From Acinetobacter radioresistens DSM 6976 = NBRC 102413 = CIP 103788 (GTDB lineage: Bacteria > Pseudomonadota > Gammaproteobacteria > Pseudomonadales > Moraxellaceae), in assembly GCF_006757745.1 (NCBI RefSeq), contig NZ_AP019740.1:2666001-2730000 (forward strand): a DNA stretch of 64,000 nt, in the 5' to 3' direction. Under the pieces are notes generated by a model. It saw only the letters and a program-made list of their open reading frames with translations. It was not told where the DNA came from and made no database searches. This document shows positions 8,761 through 18,039 of this stretch, one piece after another; the first letter of the stretch is position 1; each line of letters starts with the position of its first letter. The translations under genes and the position numbers were made by a program.

Positions 8761-11328
8761 ATGTCCAAGAGTGGATTTGGTCAGTTGTATCGGCGGCTTT
8801 CAAGCAAGCTGCTTGACCTTGTCGTAACCCCCCATGTTATTGGCGAAGTTCCAGGCAAGTCACCGGCTGAAGAGCAGGAATTGGCTGAAGTTAATAAAAA
8901 AATTACCTGTTATGTCCTGCAAAACTATTCTCGCAGTAACGCCTTAATTGTAGATGCAGAAACCCGACGTTTACAGCTTGCTCCGGCATTGGACCCGCTG
9001 GTCATTGCCGAGCATAAAGAAAAAGCTTCGGTTCTTTTTCTGCAACATCATGATGAAAAAAATCTTTTAAATCCGCCAGCTCATAATTTTCCACCCCGTT
9101 TACTTCGTCTGATTGAGCTTCTCGACCAGTATCCACAGTACGATATTGAACTGGTGCCAGTTACTGTGCTTTGGGGCCGCTCGCCAGATAAAGAAGATTC
9201 CTGGTTTAAACTTTTATTTACAGATACCTGGGCGACGCCGGGTAAAGTCAAACAGCTGGTTAATATTGGTTTACATGGCCGTGAAACGTATCTGGAATTT
9301 CATGAAGGCCAGTCTTTACGTACACTGGTTGAATACGCCAAAGAAAATTATCCGAACCTCTCAGCAGCGACTTATATTATTAGTACCTTAAATGACTATC
9401 TGGATTGCCAGCGCGAAGTCGTACTCGGACCAGATTTATCTGACCGTCGCAATGTGATGCAGTCTTTGATCAAATCGCGTGATGTTCAAGAAGCCATTCG
9501 CCGTGAAAGCATCCGTGGCAAAATTAGCATGCTGGAAGCTGAACGCCGTGCAATTGGTTACTTGAATGAGATCGTATCGGATTATTCAGCTTCAGCAGTA
9601 CGGTTTGCCGATATGGCACTGACCCGCCTCTGGACGCAGCTTTATGATGGTGTAGAAGTACATAACTTTAATACTGTTCGTGAACTGGCAAAAGACTATG
9701 AAATTATCTATACACCATGTCACCGTAGTCATATCGACTACCTGCTGCTTTCTTATGTGATTTATAAGCGTGGTTTGATGGTTCCGTATATTGCGGCAGG
9801 CGACAACCTGAATATGCCATTCGTGGGCCAGCTGTTACGTGGTGGGGGCGCATTTTTTATTCGTCGCTCTTTTCGTGGCAACGCACTGTATACTTCGGTA
9901 TTTAAAGAATATCTATATAGCATTCTCTCACGTAATACACCGCTTGAGTACTTTATTGAAGGTGGCCGTTCACGTACCGGCCGTCTGCTGCCACCCAAAA
10001 CCGGCATGCTGGCGATGACTGTGCATAGCCATCTACGTGGACGTGCTAAACCTATTGCCTTTGTACCCACCTACATTGGCTATGAACGTCTCATGGAAGG
10101 CGCAACGTATGTAGGTGAAATGCAGGGCAAACCAAAAGAAGCTGAATCTATTTTTGGAATCTTGCAGACCCTGCGTAAAATCGAACGGATTTTTGGTAAG
10201 GTCCACGTAAATTTCGGTGAACCTGTGTTTCTAGATGACTTGCTGAAACAGCACGGCGCCGAAAATATAGTCATCGAGAAAAATGATGATCCGGTTCCTG
10301 CAGCAGTTTCAGAAGCAATTAATAGCTCGGCTGTTGCTATTTTAGAAAATATCAACCGTGCGGTGGTAATTAATCCAGTATCGTTATTATCACTCATCTT
10401 ACTGGCCACTCCGAAACATACACTTGATGAAGAAGTATGTATTAAACAGCTTGATGCTTACCGACGTCTGGCCTCTGCACTGCCTTATGATGAACGTACT
10501 CAGGTTACGCCTTTATCTGGTAAAGAAATAATTGCCTATGGCTTGAAACTAAAACTGATCAAACGGGTTCAGCATGTACTGGGGGATATTATTGCAATTG
10601 AAGATAATCAGGCAGTCTTACTGACCTATTTCCGCAATAATATTTTGCATTCGTTTGTTTTGCCTTCTCTGGTTGCATCACTGGTTGAGCACAATGGTAA
10701 AATCAGCCGCGGCGATCTGATCAGTGTTATCCGTACTTTATATCCATTCCTGAAGGCCGAGTTATTCCTGAAATGGAATACTGATGAATTGAAAGAGCAG
10801 ATTTGCCAAAATGCAGATGCCCTGATTCAAGGTGGCCTGATGAGCCAGGATGAAGAAGGCAATCTGCTCAGTTCTGCCCCAAATACTGAAGAACATAATC
10901 AGCTGGTTGTATTAGCCGCCCCAGTAAAACAGAGCCTAGAGCGTTATTACATGACCTTGGCCCTAATTACGCAACGGGGTTCTGGCACCATTTCTGCAAA
11001 ACAGGTTGAAGATTTAAGCCATCTGCTGGGTCAGCGCCTGTCTGTACTTTATGAATTTAACTCACCAGAATTCTTTGATAAGGCCCTGTTCCAGAGCTTT
11101 ATTAAAGTCTTAACCCAGCAAGAATATATCCGTACCAATGAGAATGGCCTAATTGAATTCGATGCCGGTTTTAGCAATATGGCCGAAGGTGCCAAACTGG
11201 TACTGGATGAAGTGACCTTGCAAATGTTGCATCACATTACTGACTTTAGTGATGAAGAACTGCAAGAAGCTTTAAATGCAGTGGCTGCACAGCAAGCTAA
11301 ACGCCGCTTGATGCGCAAGAGAAAGTAA
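8761..11328 (+). CDS. plsB: glycerol-3-phosphate 1-O-acyltransferase
   Basis: 855-aa membrane-associated acyltransferase that makes lysophosphatidic acid from glycerol-3-phosphate and acyl-CoA or acyl-ACP, the first step of phospholipid synthesis. The catalytic HX4D motif is HRSHID at 321-326. Block II is GGGAFFIRRSFRGN, block III is EYFIEGGRSRTGR and block IV is FVPTYIGYERL. Length is slightly above E. coli PlsB (807). A GGAG Shine-Dalgarno precedes the ATG, and TATAAT occurs about 150 bp upstream. A strong bidirectional terminator follows. Confidence 0.96.
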   Translation: MSKSGFGQLYRRLSSKLLDLVVTPHVIGEVPGKSPAEEQELAEVNKKITCYVLQNYSRSNALIVDAETRRLQLAPALDPLVIAEHKEKASVLFLQHHDEKNLLNPPAHNFPPRLLRLIELLDQYPQYDIELVPVTVLWGRSPDKEDSWFKLLFTDTWATPGKVKQLVNIGLHGRETYLEFHEGQSLRTLVEYAKENYPNLSAATYIISTLNDYLDCQREVVLGPDLSDRRNVMQSLIKSRDVQEAIRRESIRGKISMLEAERRAIGYLNEIVSDYSASAVRFADMALTRLWTQLYDGVEVHNFNTVRELAKDYEIIYTPCHRSHIDYLLLSYVIYKRGLMVPYIAAGDNLNMPFVGQLLRGGGAFFIRRSFRGNALYTSVFKEYLYSILSRNTPLEYFIEGGRSRTGRLLPPKTGMLAMTVHSHLRGRAKPIAFVPTYIGYERLMEGATYVGEMQGKPKEAESIFGILQTLRKIERIFGKVHVNFGEPVFLDDLLKQHGAENIVIEKNDDPVPAAVSEAINSSAVAILENINRAVVINPVSLLSLILLATPKHTLDEEVCIKQLDAYRRLASALPYDERTQVTPLSGKEIIAYGLKLKLIKRVQHVLGDIIAIEDNQAVLLTYFRNNILHSFVLPSLVASLVEHNGKISRGDLISVIRTLYPFLKAELFLKWNTDELKEQICQNADALIQGGLMSQDEEGNLLSSAPNTEEHNQLVVLAAPVKQSLERYYMTLALITQRGSGTISAKQVEDLSHLLGQRLSVLYEFNSPEFFDKALFQSFIKVLTQQEYIRTNENGLIEFDAGFSNMAEGAKLVLDEVTLQMLHHITDFSDEELQEALNAVAAQQAKRRLMRKRK

Positions 11329-11331
11329 TTT

Positions 11332-11360
11332 AAAAAAAGCCGCTGACAGCGGCTTTTTTT
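11332..11360. terminator. bidirectional terminator between plsB and the epimerase gene
   Basis: GCCGCTGACAGCGGC (11339-11353) flanked by seven A on the left and seven T on the right. It works on both strands and closes both convergent genes. Confidence 0.92.
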
Positions 11361-11367
11361 AAACTGG

Positions 11368-12177
11368 TTAAGCTGATTGACTTAACAGGTCAGCATAGAC
11401 CTGAAAACAGTCAGGATAATTAAGCTGGAAACCACTGTCCAGCATACGGCTGGCATATACCTGTTTACCACTGGCTTGCTGCGTCTCAAGGGCCAGTATG
11501 GGCAATCCTAGCTGCTGCTGAAACCACTGAATAATACCAGGCAAAGGCAAAGGCCGGTTATCCGTTACGATATAACTCGATTGCGGAGTTTCAATACAGA
11601 TTAGAAGTGCCAGAAAACCTACCAGGTCATCAATATGAATGCGGTTGCTATAATGCAGGTCTGGATAAGTCTTTCGGCTCTGGGCCAACTTTTGCATTCG
11701 TGCAACCGATGTACCATAGATTCCGGTCGGCCTCACAACTACCACTTGTTCAGGGCAGGCTGCCTGCCATTTCAGCTCCATTAATTGTAATAGAAAGCCC
11801 TGTTCATCACATGGATAAACTGTAGTTTCATCATTAATTTCCTGTCCTGCCTGTTCACCATAGACCCGGGTAGATGACACTACTACAATACGTTTTACCG
11901 GATGGCCATTTAAAGCAGCTGCTAACGATTCAATTGGAGATACATAGGTCTGTTGATATGCCTCAGCTGTACTTTGGTCTGGACTTAGTAAAATATACAC
12001 CCAATCAACAGGGGGAATCTGGCTGAAGTCAGCCTGCTGTACATCCTGAATCAGATGAGTGGCATAAGGATCAAATTTCGGACTTCGGCTGATTGTGGTA
12101 ATTTGGTGGCCTTGCTCAAATAACTGTTTTGCAAGTCTTTGAGATGTTTTACCATAACCAATAAATAGAATATGCAT
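11368..12177 (-). CDS. NAD(P)-binding SDR-type epimerase-like protein (YeeZ-like)
   Basis: 269-aa extended short-chain dehydrogenase/reductase fold. It starts with MHILFIGYGKTSQRLAKQL, a variant of the Rossmann GxGxxG motif, then has VVVVSSTRVYGEQAG and VVRPTGIYG, which resemble the epimerase Ser/Tyr active-site region. The classical YxxxK is not evident, so catalytic activity is uncertain. It resembles the uncharacterised E. coli YeeZ group. The start lies 23 bp from the divergent recG start, so the two share a promoter region. Substrate is unknown. Confidence 0.75.
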   Translation of the reverse strand: MHILFIGYGKTSQRLAKQLFEQGHQITTISRSPKFDPYATHLIQDVQQADFSQIPPVDWVYILLSPDQSTAEAYQQTYVSPIESLAAALNGHPVKRIVVVSSTRVYGEQAGQEINDETTVYPCDEQGFLLQLMELKWQAACPEQVVVVRPTGIYGTSVARMQKLAQSRKTYPDLHYSNRIHIDDLVGFLALLICIETPQSSYIVTDNRPLPLPGIIQWFQQQLGLPILALETQQASGKQVYASRMLDSGFQLNYPDCFQVYADLLSQSA

Positions 12178-12200
12178 GGTATGACCTAAGTTAGGGGGAC

Positions 12201-14246
12201 ATGGCTACAGTCCATCAATTACAGGGTGTCGGTACAGCGTCAGCTGCATTACTCGAGAAACTGAATATTTTTACTACTGATGATCTGCTATTTCATCTTC
12301 CGCGTGATTATGAAGATCGTAGCACTATTATTCCCATGAACCAACTTGTCGTGGGCCGTAGCTATTTGCTTGAAGGAACGGTAAGTTCTATCGATTTTCC
12401 GCCCGGCAAACGCAAATCTATGGCGGTATTGCTCGAAGATGATTTTGGTAAGGTTACATTGCGCTTTTATCATATCTACAAGGCCCTGATTGATAAAATG
12501 CGTAGTGGCAACCGGCTGCGGGTATTCGGTGAAGTCAGAGTAGGCGCACGCGGACTGGAACTTTACCATCCGGAAATTCAGCAAATCAGTGCACAAACTG
12601 CTCTGCCTAAAACCCGCTTAACTGCCATTTATCCTTCTACCGAGGGCCTAACTCAAGCCAAGCTACGTGAATACGTACGCCAAGCTCTCGAGCAGCACAG
12701 CGAAAATCTTCCTGAACTTTTACCAGAAAAATTCACCAACGGTTACGCCTTAAAAGAAGCGCTTGAATACATTCATGAGCCACCCATTGATGCCAATATG
12801 CAACAGTTAATGCAAGGTTCACATCCCGCACAGCAAAGACTTATTTTTGAAGAACTGGTCGCTCATCAGATCAGCCTGTTAACTCGGCGCGCTTATATCC
12901 GTGAAATTGAAGCACCCGCTTTTGAACCCAGCACAATACTGGCTAAAAAATTATTGGCTAATCTGCCTTTTAATATGACGGGCGCTCAAAGAAGAGTATC
13001 TAAAGAGATCATGATTGATCTCAAGCAGCATCAACCCATGTTACGGCTGGTCCAAGGTGATGTAGGTGCAGGTAAAACGCTAGTTGCAGCAGTGGCCGCC
13101 TGTCATGCCCTAGAAGCCGGCTGGCAGGTCGCACTCATGGCACCTACAGAAATTTTGGCTGAACAGCATTATTTAAATTTCAAACGCTGGTTCGAACCAC
13201 TGGGCATTCAGGTGGCTTGGCTATCAGGCAAACAAAAAGGTAAAGCCCGGACACAGGCAGAAGCAATTATACGGGGTGGACTAGCTCAATTGGTTGTAGG
13301 CACTCATGCCCTGTTTCAGGAAAATGTCGAGTTTGCCCGTTTAGGTCTAGTTATTATCGATGAGCAACACCGCTTTGGTGTCGATCAGCGGTTGGCTTTA
13401 CGTAACAAAGGGGCTGAACAGATGACTCCACACCAGCTGGTGATGACAGCTACACCAATTCCACGTACTCTAGCCATGAGTGCCTACGGTGACCTCGACA
13501 CTTCGGTGATTGATGAGCTTCCTCCCGGACGTACACCGATTCAGACTGTGACTATACCACTTGACCGCCGTGAAGAAGTTTTGCAGCGAATTGCTACCAA
13601 CTGTCAGGAGGGCAAACAGGCTTATTGGGTCTGCACCTTGGTAGAACAGTCCGAAACACTGGATGCCCAGGCTGCTGAAGCGACTTATGCAGAAATTAAG
13701 GAACGCTTTCCTAGCCTGAATATTGGACTGGTACACGGCAAAATGAAAGCTGATGAAAAGCAGTCAGTCATGCAAAAATTTAAAAACAATGAACTACAAC
13801 TTCTGATTGCGACTACAGTAATTGAAGTCGGGGTCGATGTACCTAATGCCTCAATTATGGTGATAGAAAATGCCGAGCGCCTTGGGCTGTCACAACTGCA
13901 TCAGTTACGAGGCCGAGTTGGGCGGGGAGCAAAAGCCAGCTTTTGTGCCCTACTTTATAAAACTCCTCTTTCACAAAATGGACAGGAGCGGCTTTCTATT
14001 TTAAGGGAAAGTAATGATGGCTTTGTGATTGCCGAAAAAGATCTAGAACTGCGGGGTCCGGGGGAACTACTTGGAACCAAGCAGACGGGCGATATGGGCT
14101 TTCGCGTGGCTAAACTGGAGCGGGACGATCATTTGTTGACTGAGGCACACTATGTAGCCGAACAAGTCCTCAAGGATTATCCTGTAAATGCAGAAGCTTT
14201 ACTTAAGCGCTGGTTACCTGAGGCACCACGTTATGCCTATGTTTAA
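12201..14246 (+). CDS. recG: ATP-dependent DNA helicase RecG
   Basis: 681-aa superfamily 2 helicase that regresses stalled replication forks and branch-migrates Holliday junctions. The N-terminal wedge/OB domain (about 1-180) is followed by Walker A GDVGAGKT, the Walker B box DEQHRFG, motif III VMTATPIPRTLAM and the C-terminal segments ATTVIEVGVDVPNA and QLRGRVGRG. Length is typical (E. coli 693). Its last codons overlap the comF start, which suggests translational coupling. Confidence 0.96.
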   Translation: MATVHQLQGVGTASAALLEKLNIFTTDDLLFHLPRDYEDRSTIIPMNQLVVGRSYLLEGTVSSIDFPPGKRKSMAVLLEDDFGKVTLRFYHIYKALIDKMRSGNRLRVFGEVRVGARGLELYHPEIQQISAQTALPKTRLTAIYPSTEGLTQAKLREYVRQALEQHSENLPELLPEKFTNGYALKEALEYIHEPPIDANMQQLMQGSHPAQQRLIFEELVAHQISLLTRRAYIREIEAPAFEPSTILAKKLLANLPFNMTGAQRRVSKEIMIDLKQHQPMLRLVQGDVGAGKTLVAAVAACHALEAGWQVALMAPTEILAEQHYLNFKRWFEPLGIQVAWLSGKQKGKARTQAEAIIRGGLAQLVVGTHALFQENVEFARLGLVIIDEQHRFGVDQRLALRNKGAEQMTPHQLVMTATPIPRTLAMSAYGDLDTSVIDELPPGRTPIQTVTIPLDRREEVLQRIATNCQEGKQAYWVCTLVEQSETLDAQAAEATYAEIKERFPSLNIGLVHGKMKADEKQSVMQKFKNNELQLLIATTVIEVGVDVPNASIMVIENAERLGLSQLHQLRGRVGRGAKASFCALLYKTPLSQNGQERLSILRESNDGFVIAEKDLELRGPGELLGTKQTGDMGFRVAKLERDDHLLTEAHYVAEQVLKDYPVNAEALLKRWLPEAPRYAYV

Positions 14247-14868
14247 CCCATCCTCTTTACTCAGACCTATCTCACGGCTGCTACCCTGCCCGCTTTGTAG
14301 CAGCAGTTTACAAATGCAGCATGGAGTTTGTCATGATTGCTGGGAACAGCTGCCTTGGTATCGGCAGACTGTAGAACGACAAGAATTAAACATTCATGTT
14401 GCCTGTGGCTATCAGTATCCAATAGATCGCATCATCCAGCAGTTTAAATATGAGCAGCAGTTAAACTATCAGCAGCTACTGACTGCATCGATACTAACCC
14501 TCAGGTTACCTAAAGTTCAGGCCATTGTGCCTATGCCCATATCAACCGAACGTTTAATTGAACGCGGCTATAATCAGTCACTGGTCATTGCAAAAATTCT
14601 AGCCCGTGAGCTGAATGTTCCGGTCTGGCAACCTGTAATTCGGCTGGCTCAGCATTCGCAAAAAGGCTTATCGCGACTCGAACGTCTGAACCAGATTGAA
14701 ATGCAATTTCAGCCGATCCTCACCGAACGCCGGCGTTACCGCCGGGTATTAATGCTAGACGATGTAGTGACTACAGGCAGCTCACTTTCGGCCTTGGCTC
14801 AAGCCCTGACCCAGCTGGGCTGCCAGCATATTTTTGCTGCGTGTATTGCAGCCGCAGAAACAGCCTAG
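14233..14868 (+). CDS. comF: ComF family phosphoribosyltransferase-like protein
   Basis: About 211 aa. ComF proteins are needed for DNA uptake in naturally competent bacteria such as Acinetobacter and Haemophilus, probably acting on imported single strands. Four cysteines (CPLC and CHDC) form an N-terminal zinc-binding motif, and VLMLDDVVTTGSSL is the PRPP-binding loop of type I phosphoribosyltransferases. The start is ATG 14233 or 14239; both overlap the recG end. A longer in-frame extension to 14188 lies wholly inside recG and is unlikely. The stop overlaps the convergent Nudix gene by 4 bp. Confidence 0.88.
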   Translation: MPMFNPSSLLRPISRLLPCPLCSSSLQMQHGVCHDCWEQLPWYRQTVERQELNIHVACGYQYPIDRIIQQFKYEQQLNYQQLLTASILTLRLPKVQAIVPMPISTERLIERGYNQSLVIAKILARELNVPVWQPVIRLAQHSQKGLSRLERLNQIEMQFQPILTERRRYRRVLMLDDVVTTGSSLSALAQALTQLGCQHIFAACIAAAETA

Positions 14869-15269
14869 TTTTTTTCCAGCAATTGCTGCTCGCACCAAGG
14901 TATAACAATCTCACGAGTCAGCGGAGCAAGCAAAGTGGTCTGATCATCCAGTCTGACCCACTTCATTTCAGCAATTTCTGCGGCAATCCGGGGTGACTGG
15001 GCTATAGCAACCACATATAGGTAACTGATCAGCTCATGGTCAGGCTCATTAGCTGTCTGTGTTTCGAAACGGCCAATAAACTGCTCTACTTGTGCCTCGC
15101 AACCAATTTCTTCCTGAATCTCGCGGATAATTGTCTGCTCTGGTGGCTCATCTATTTCCAGCTTGCCACCAACTTGCATAAAATATTGAGTATTTTGCTT
15201 ACGTACTACCAGTAATTCATGCTCTTTATTTAGAATTACGGCAGCTGCCACAGTAATTTTTTTCATCAA
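14865..15269 (-). CDS. Nudix hydrolase
   Basis: 134-aa Nudix-fold hydrolase that would cleave a nucleoside diphosphate linked to another moiety. The Nudix box GX5EX7REUXEEXGU is complete (GKLEIDE, PPEQTII, REIQEEIGC, about residues 35-57). It starts MKKITVAAAVIL after a preceding Met. The product is close in size to small MutT-like enzymes. It lies 6 bp downstream of the LOG-family gene and is probably co-transcribed. The actual substrate is unknown. Confidence 0.85.
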   Translation of the reverse strand: MMKKITVAAAVILNKEHELLVVRKQNTQYFMQVGGKLEIDEPPEQTIIREIQEEIGCEAQVEQFIGRFETQTANEPDHELISYLYVVAIAQSPRIAAEIAEMKWVRLDDQTTLLAPLTREIVIPWCEQQLLEKN

Positions 15270-15275
15270 TTTGCC

Positions 15276-15857
15276 TTATGGATTTACGCCAGAAGTTCCC
15301 CACTTCGGTGCAGGCGGCTGATACTGGTCAAACTGCTGCAAGATTTGTTCGATATTGTCCGAGGCAATTAATTTTTCAACAAACCGGCTATGGGTAAAAC
15401 CTTTATCGACTGTAAACTGAATCATTTTAAGCAGATCATTATAAAAGCCATCCAGGTTTAAAAAAGCACAAGGCTTCTGGTGAATCCCTAACTGAGCCCA
15501 TGTCCATTGTTCAAATATTTCTTCCAAGGTTCCAGCGCCACCCGGCAGTGCAATAAAACCGTCTGAAAGTTCTGACATTTTAGTTTTTCGCTCATGCATG
15601 TTCTGAACGACATGCAATTCAGTCAGGTCTGGATGTGCCAATTCACGGTCAACTAAAGCATGGGGAATCACGCCAATCACTGCTCCCCCTGCCTGTAGGG
15701 CGCTATCTGCAATAACACCCATTAAGCCGGAACGTCCCCCACCATAAACCAAAGTCTGCCCACGCTGGGCGATTGCCTGTCCGACTGCTTGGGCCGTTTC
15801 TAAAAAAACAGGCTCAGTTCCAATGGCAGAACCACAAAAAACACCAATAGCTTTCAT
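15276..15857 (-). CDS. LOG-family protein (TIGR00730, probable cytokinin-riboside-phosphate hydrolase type)
   Basis: 193 aa from the ATG giving MKAIGVFCGSAIGTEP. An upstream extension to 15896 exists but has no family support. The Lonely-Guy motif PGGAGTLEEIFEQWTW is intact, and YGGGRSGLMGVIADSAL forms the nucleotide-binding loop. LOG enzymes hydrolyse N6-modified or plain nucleoside monophosphates to base and ribose phosphate. In bacteria the role is often nucleotide salvage, and the older label lysine decarboxylase is wrong. It is first gene of a pair with the Nudix hydrolase. Confidence 0.88.
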   Translation of the reverse strand: MKAIGVFCGSAIGTEPVFLETAQAVGQAIAQRGQTLVYGGGRSGLMGVIADSALQAGGAVIGVIPHALVDRELAHPDLTELHVVQNMHERKTKMSELSDGFIALPGGAGTLEEIFEQWTWAQLGIHQKPCAFLNLDGFYNDLLKMIQFTVDKGFTHSRFVEKLIASDNIEQILQQFDQYQPPAPKWGTSGVNP

Positions 15858-16021
15858 AATATGTTGACCATGTTGTAAATTTTTCATACTTTTCAAGTAA
15901 GCTTAAAGCAGAATTGCAAAGGAGACTAAAAAAATCTCTGTTGGGGTGTGTTTTTCCGGCAATCCTTGTCTAAAATACTCACCCATCTTGAACGCCAATA
16001 CTGCGCAAGGGAGCCAAAGAT

Positions 16022-17035
16022 ATGCTTGAAGCCTTTTACGCCACAGAGCGCGGTAGTTTGGAAGATGCCACTATTAATGGTGGCTTTGATTTACATCCAG
16101 AACTTGTATGGATTGACCTGATTGCGCCCTCACAGGAGGAACAGCAATGGGTCATAGATGCCTATAACCAAAATTTACCGACTTTAAAGTCTCTAGAAGA
16201 CATTTCTTCATCAGCACGATTCTACCGCGATGACGATGGAATTTTGCATATCAGTACCTACTTTTTAACGAAAAATAAAAATTATCAAGTCGATAATGAG
16301 ACTGAAGATGGAATGAGCCGACTGGCTACCGTACAGACTGTGGCTTTTATTTTACATAAAAATCATCTATTCACATTACGTGGCGAAAAACTGGTGGCAT
16401 TTCGGGCATTCCGGGCACGTGCGCGCCGTAATGATTATGAAATGGATTATAAAGATCCGACCTGGATTTTATTAGGGTTATTAGAAGCCAAACTGGATGA
16501 ACTTGCGGATATATTAGAAGATATCCATAGGGATCTGGAAAAATACTCTACTGAGGTCTTAAATAATCATCATCGCGAACAGATTCTGGATCTGGACGAC
16601 ATGATTACGCGGCTAGCCCAGCAAGAAGATACCCTGGGTAAAGCCCAGCTCTGCCTGATTGACCTGCGTCGAGTACTAACTTTTTTATCGCGTCCGCGTG
16701 CTCTAAGCAGTCATATTTATGATGCAGATATTCGTGAATTAAGTGAAGATGTACGTTCTTTGGTTGAACATGATGCTTTCCTCTTTCAAAAGGTTCGCTT
16801 CCTGCTGGATACAACTTCAGGATTTATTAATACTGAACAGAGCGATACGATCCGTCGCTTCTCGATTTTGCCTAGTATGCTGGCGCCACCGATGCTGATT
16901 GCCAGTGTTTATGGTATGAATACTGATGTGCTTCCATTTGCTAAAGGTACCACCAGTTTCATGGTAGTCATCAGTATATTGATTGCCTTTTTTGTAGGCC
17001 CCTTAATTTACTTCCGTTGGAAAAAATGGATATAA
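16022..17035 (+). CDS. CorA-family divalent metal ion transporter
   Basis: 337 aa with a long cytosolic alpha/beta domain and two C-terminal transmembrane helices (about 278-300 and 310-330). The signature GMN occurs as YGMNTD between them, the selectivity loop of CorA channels for Mg2+ and related ions. The coiled-coil stalk is visible near 150-250. GGGAGCC precedes the start. Could be the magnesium channel CorA or an efflux-type homologue (ZntB group); the YGMN motif fits both. Monocistronic with its own terminator. Confidence 0.88.
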   Translation: MLEAFYATERGSLEDATINGGFDLHPELVWIDLIAPSQEEQQWVIDAYNQNLPTLKSLEDISSSARFYRDDDGILHISTYFLTKNKNYQVDNETEDGMSRLATVQTVAFILHKNHLFTLRGEKLVAFRAFRARARRNDYEMDYKDPTWILLGLLEAKLDELADILEDIHRDLEKYSTEVLNNHHREQILDLDDMITRLAQQEDTLGKAQLCLIDLRRVLTFLSRPRALSSHIYDADIRELSEDVRSLVEHDAFLFQKVRFLLDTTSGFINTEQSDTIRRFSILPSMLAPPMLIASVYGMNTDVLPFAKGTTSFMVVISILIAFFVGPLIYFRWKKWI

Positions 17036-17058
17036 AAAAAGCACCTTATGGTGCTTTT
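17035..17058. terminator. bidirectional terminator between corA-like gene and mla operon
   Basis: AAAAAAGCACC-TTAT-GGTGCTTTT, 5-bp GC core extended by A-T pairs. It begins inside the stop codon of the CorA-like gene and also lies 12 bp past the mlaB stop on the other strand. Confidence 0.85.
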
Positions 17059-17069
17059 CTAATTTCAGT

Positions 17070-17360
17070 TTAGCTGAGCAGTTGCAAGTCATTTTCCAGA
17101 TGGCAAGCCTGAATGATTTTCATCATCTTGTCTGGCACACCCTTAAATTGCAAACCCTGAGCCTGTGGAGTTTGCCTTAACCAGCGGATCAGCACCGCTA
17201 AGGCCAGCGTACTCCTATGCTCTAGTCCAGCCAAGTTAACTATAAGTGGGTAATGCTGCTGAGACTGAATAAGCTTGAGGCCCTGCTGATAATATTGTTC
17301 CGCATTAGCGTAATCAATTTTCCCAGTAACCTTAAGCTCCTGCCCAATTAATTCAACCAC
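17070..17360 (-). CDS. mlaB: STAS-domain protein MlaB
   Basis: 96-aa STAS-domain protein, the small cytoplasmic subunit that stabilises the MlaFE ABC complex. It begins with GTG (VELIGQELKVTGKIDYANAE). The STAS phosphoacceptor-type loop is LAGLEHRSTLALAVLIRW, where a Ser or Thr follows the beta-strand as in the family. It is last gene of mlaFEDCB, 23 bp after mlaC. Confidence 0.87.
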   Translation of the reverse strand: MVELIGQELKVTGKIDYANAEQYYQQGLKLIQSQQHYPLIVNLAGLEHRSTLALAVLIRWLRQTPQAQGLQFKGVPDKMMKIIQACHLENDLQLLS

Positions 17361-17383
17361 TCTGCACCTGCCCTAACTAAACC

Positions 17384-18022
17384 TTATTTTTTTGCCTGAC
17401 TGACTGCAGCATCTGCATCCGGCTGGAAGTTTGCAATCGCTTTATCCAGATTACCACCATTACGTTTTACCGTAGCTGCAAACTGATTACGGAACTGCAA
17501 GCCCAAGTCGATACCAGAGACGTTAATATTACGGATTTTCCATTGCGTACCTTTATCTACCAACTGGAAAGAAACCGGAATTTTCTCGCCCTTATTGTTA
17601 AAGTCGACAGTAACTACAGGATTTTTGCTGTTAGTGGCTTTATAAGGACGAATGCTGTAAGACTGGTTACTATATTTTGCAAAAGCACTGCCATAATTTT
17701 CAATCAGAGTTTCACGGAAATTTTTCTCAAATTGAGCACGCTGGGCAGCTGAACTGTATTGATTGGTTGCGTAAGTACCCATCACAATACGTGTAAATGC
17801 TTGGGAATCAATGTAAGGGTCCAGATTTTCACGTACAATGGTTTTGACTGCAGCCGGATTAGTTTGCAGCTTGTTATGATCAGCTTTTAAACGGCCAATC
17901 AACCCATCTGCTACACGTTTAATGAAAGCCGGAGGAGCTTCAGAAGGTGCAGCAAATGCTGTACCTGCCAATAAGCTGGTTAATATACTTACTGTCAGGG
18001 TTTGTTTAAATAAAGTTTTCAC
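17384..18022 (-). CDS. mlaC: periplasmic phospholipid-binding protein MlaC
   Basis: 212 aa with a Sec signal peptide (about 1-24, ending AFA) followed by the Ttg2/MlaC domain. MlaC shuttles phospholipid between the outer-membrane MlaA complex and the inner-membrane MlaFEDB complex. Conserved features are RENLDPYIDSQAFTRIVMG and the hydrophobic-pocket strand WKIRNINVSGIDLG. Length matches the family (about 210). It lies 17 bp after mlaD. Confidence 0.93.
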   Translation of the reverse strand: MKTLFKQTLTVSILTSLLAGTAFAAPSEAPPAFIKRVADGLIGRLKADHNKLQTNPAAVKTIVRENLDPYIDSQAFTRIVMGTYATNQYSSAAQRAQFEKNFRETLIENYGSAFAKYSNQSYSIRPYKATNSKNPVVTVDFNNKGEKIPVSFQLVDKGTQWKIRNINVSGIDLGLQFRNQFAATVKRNGGNLDKAIANFQPDADAAVSQAKK

Positions 18023-18039
18023 TCAATCACTCCTCTACA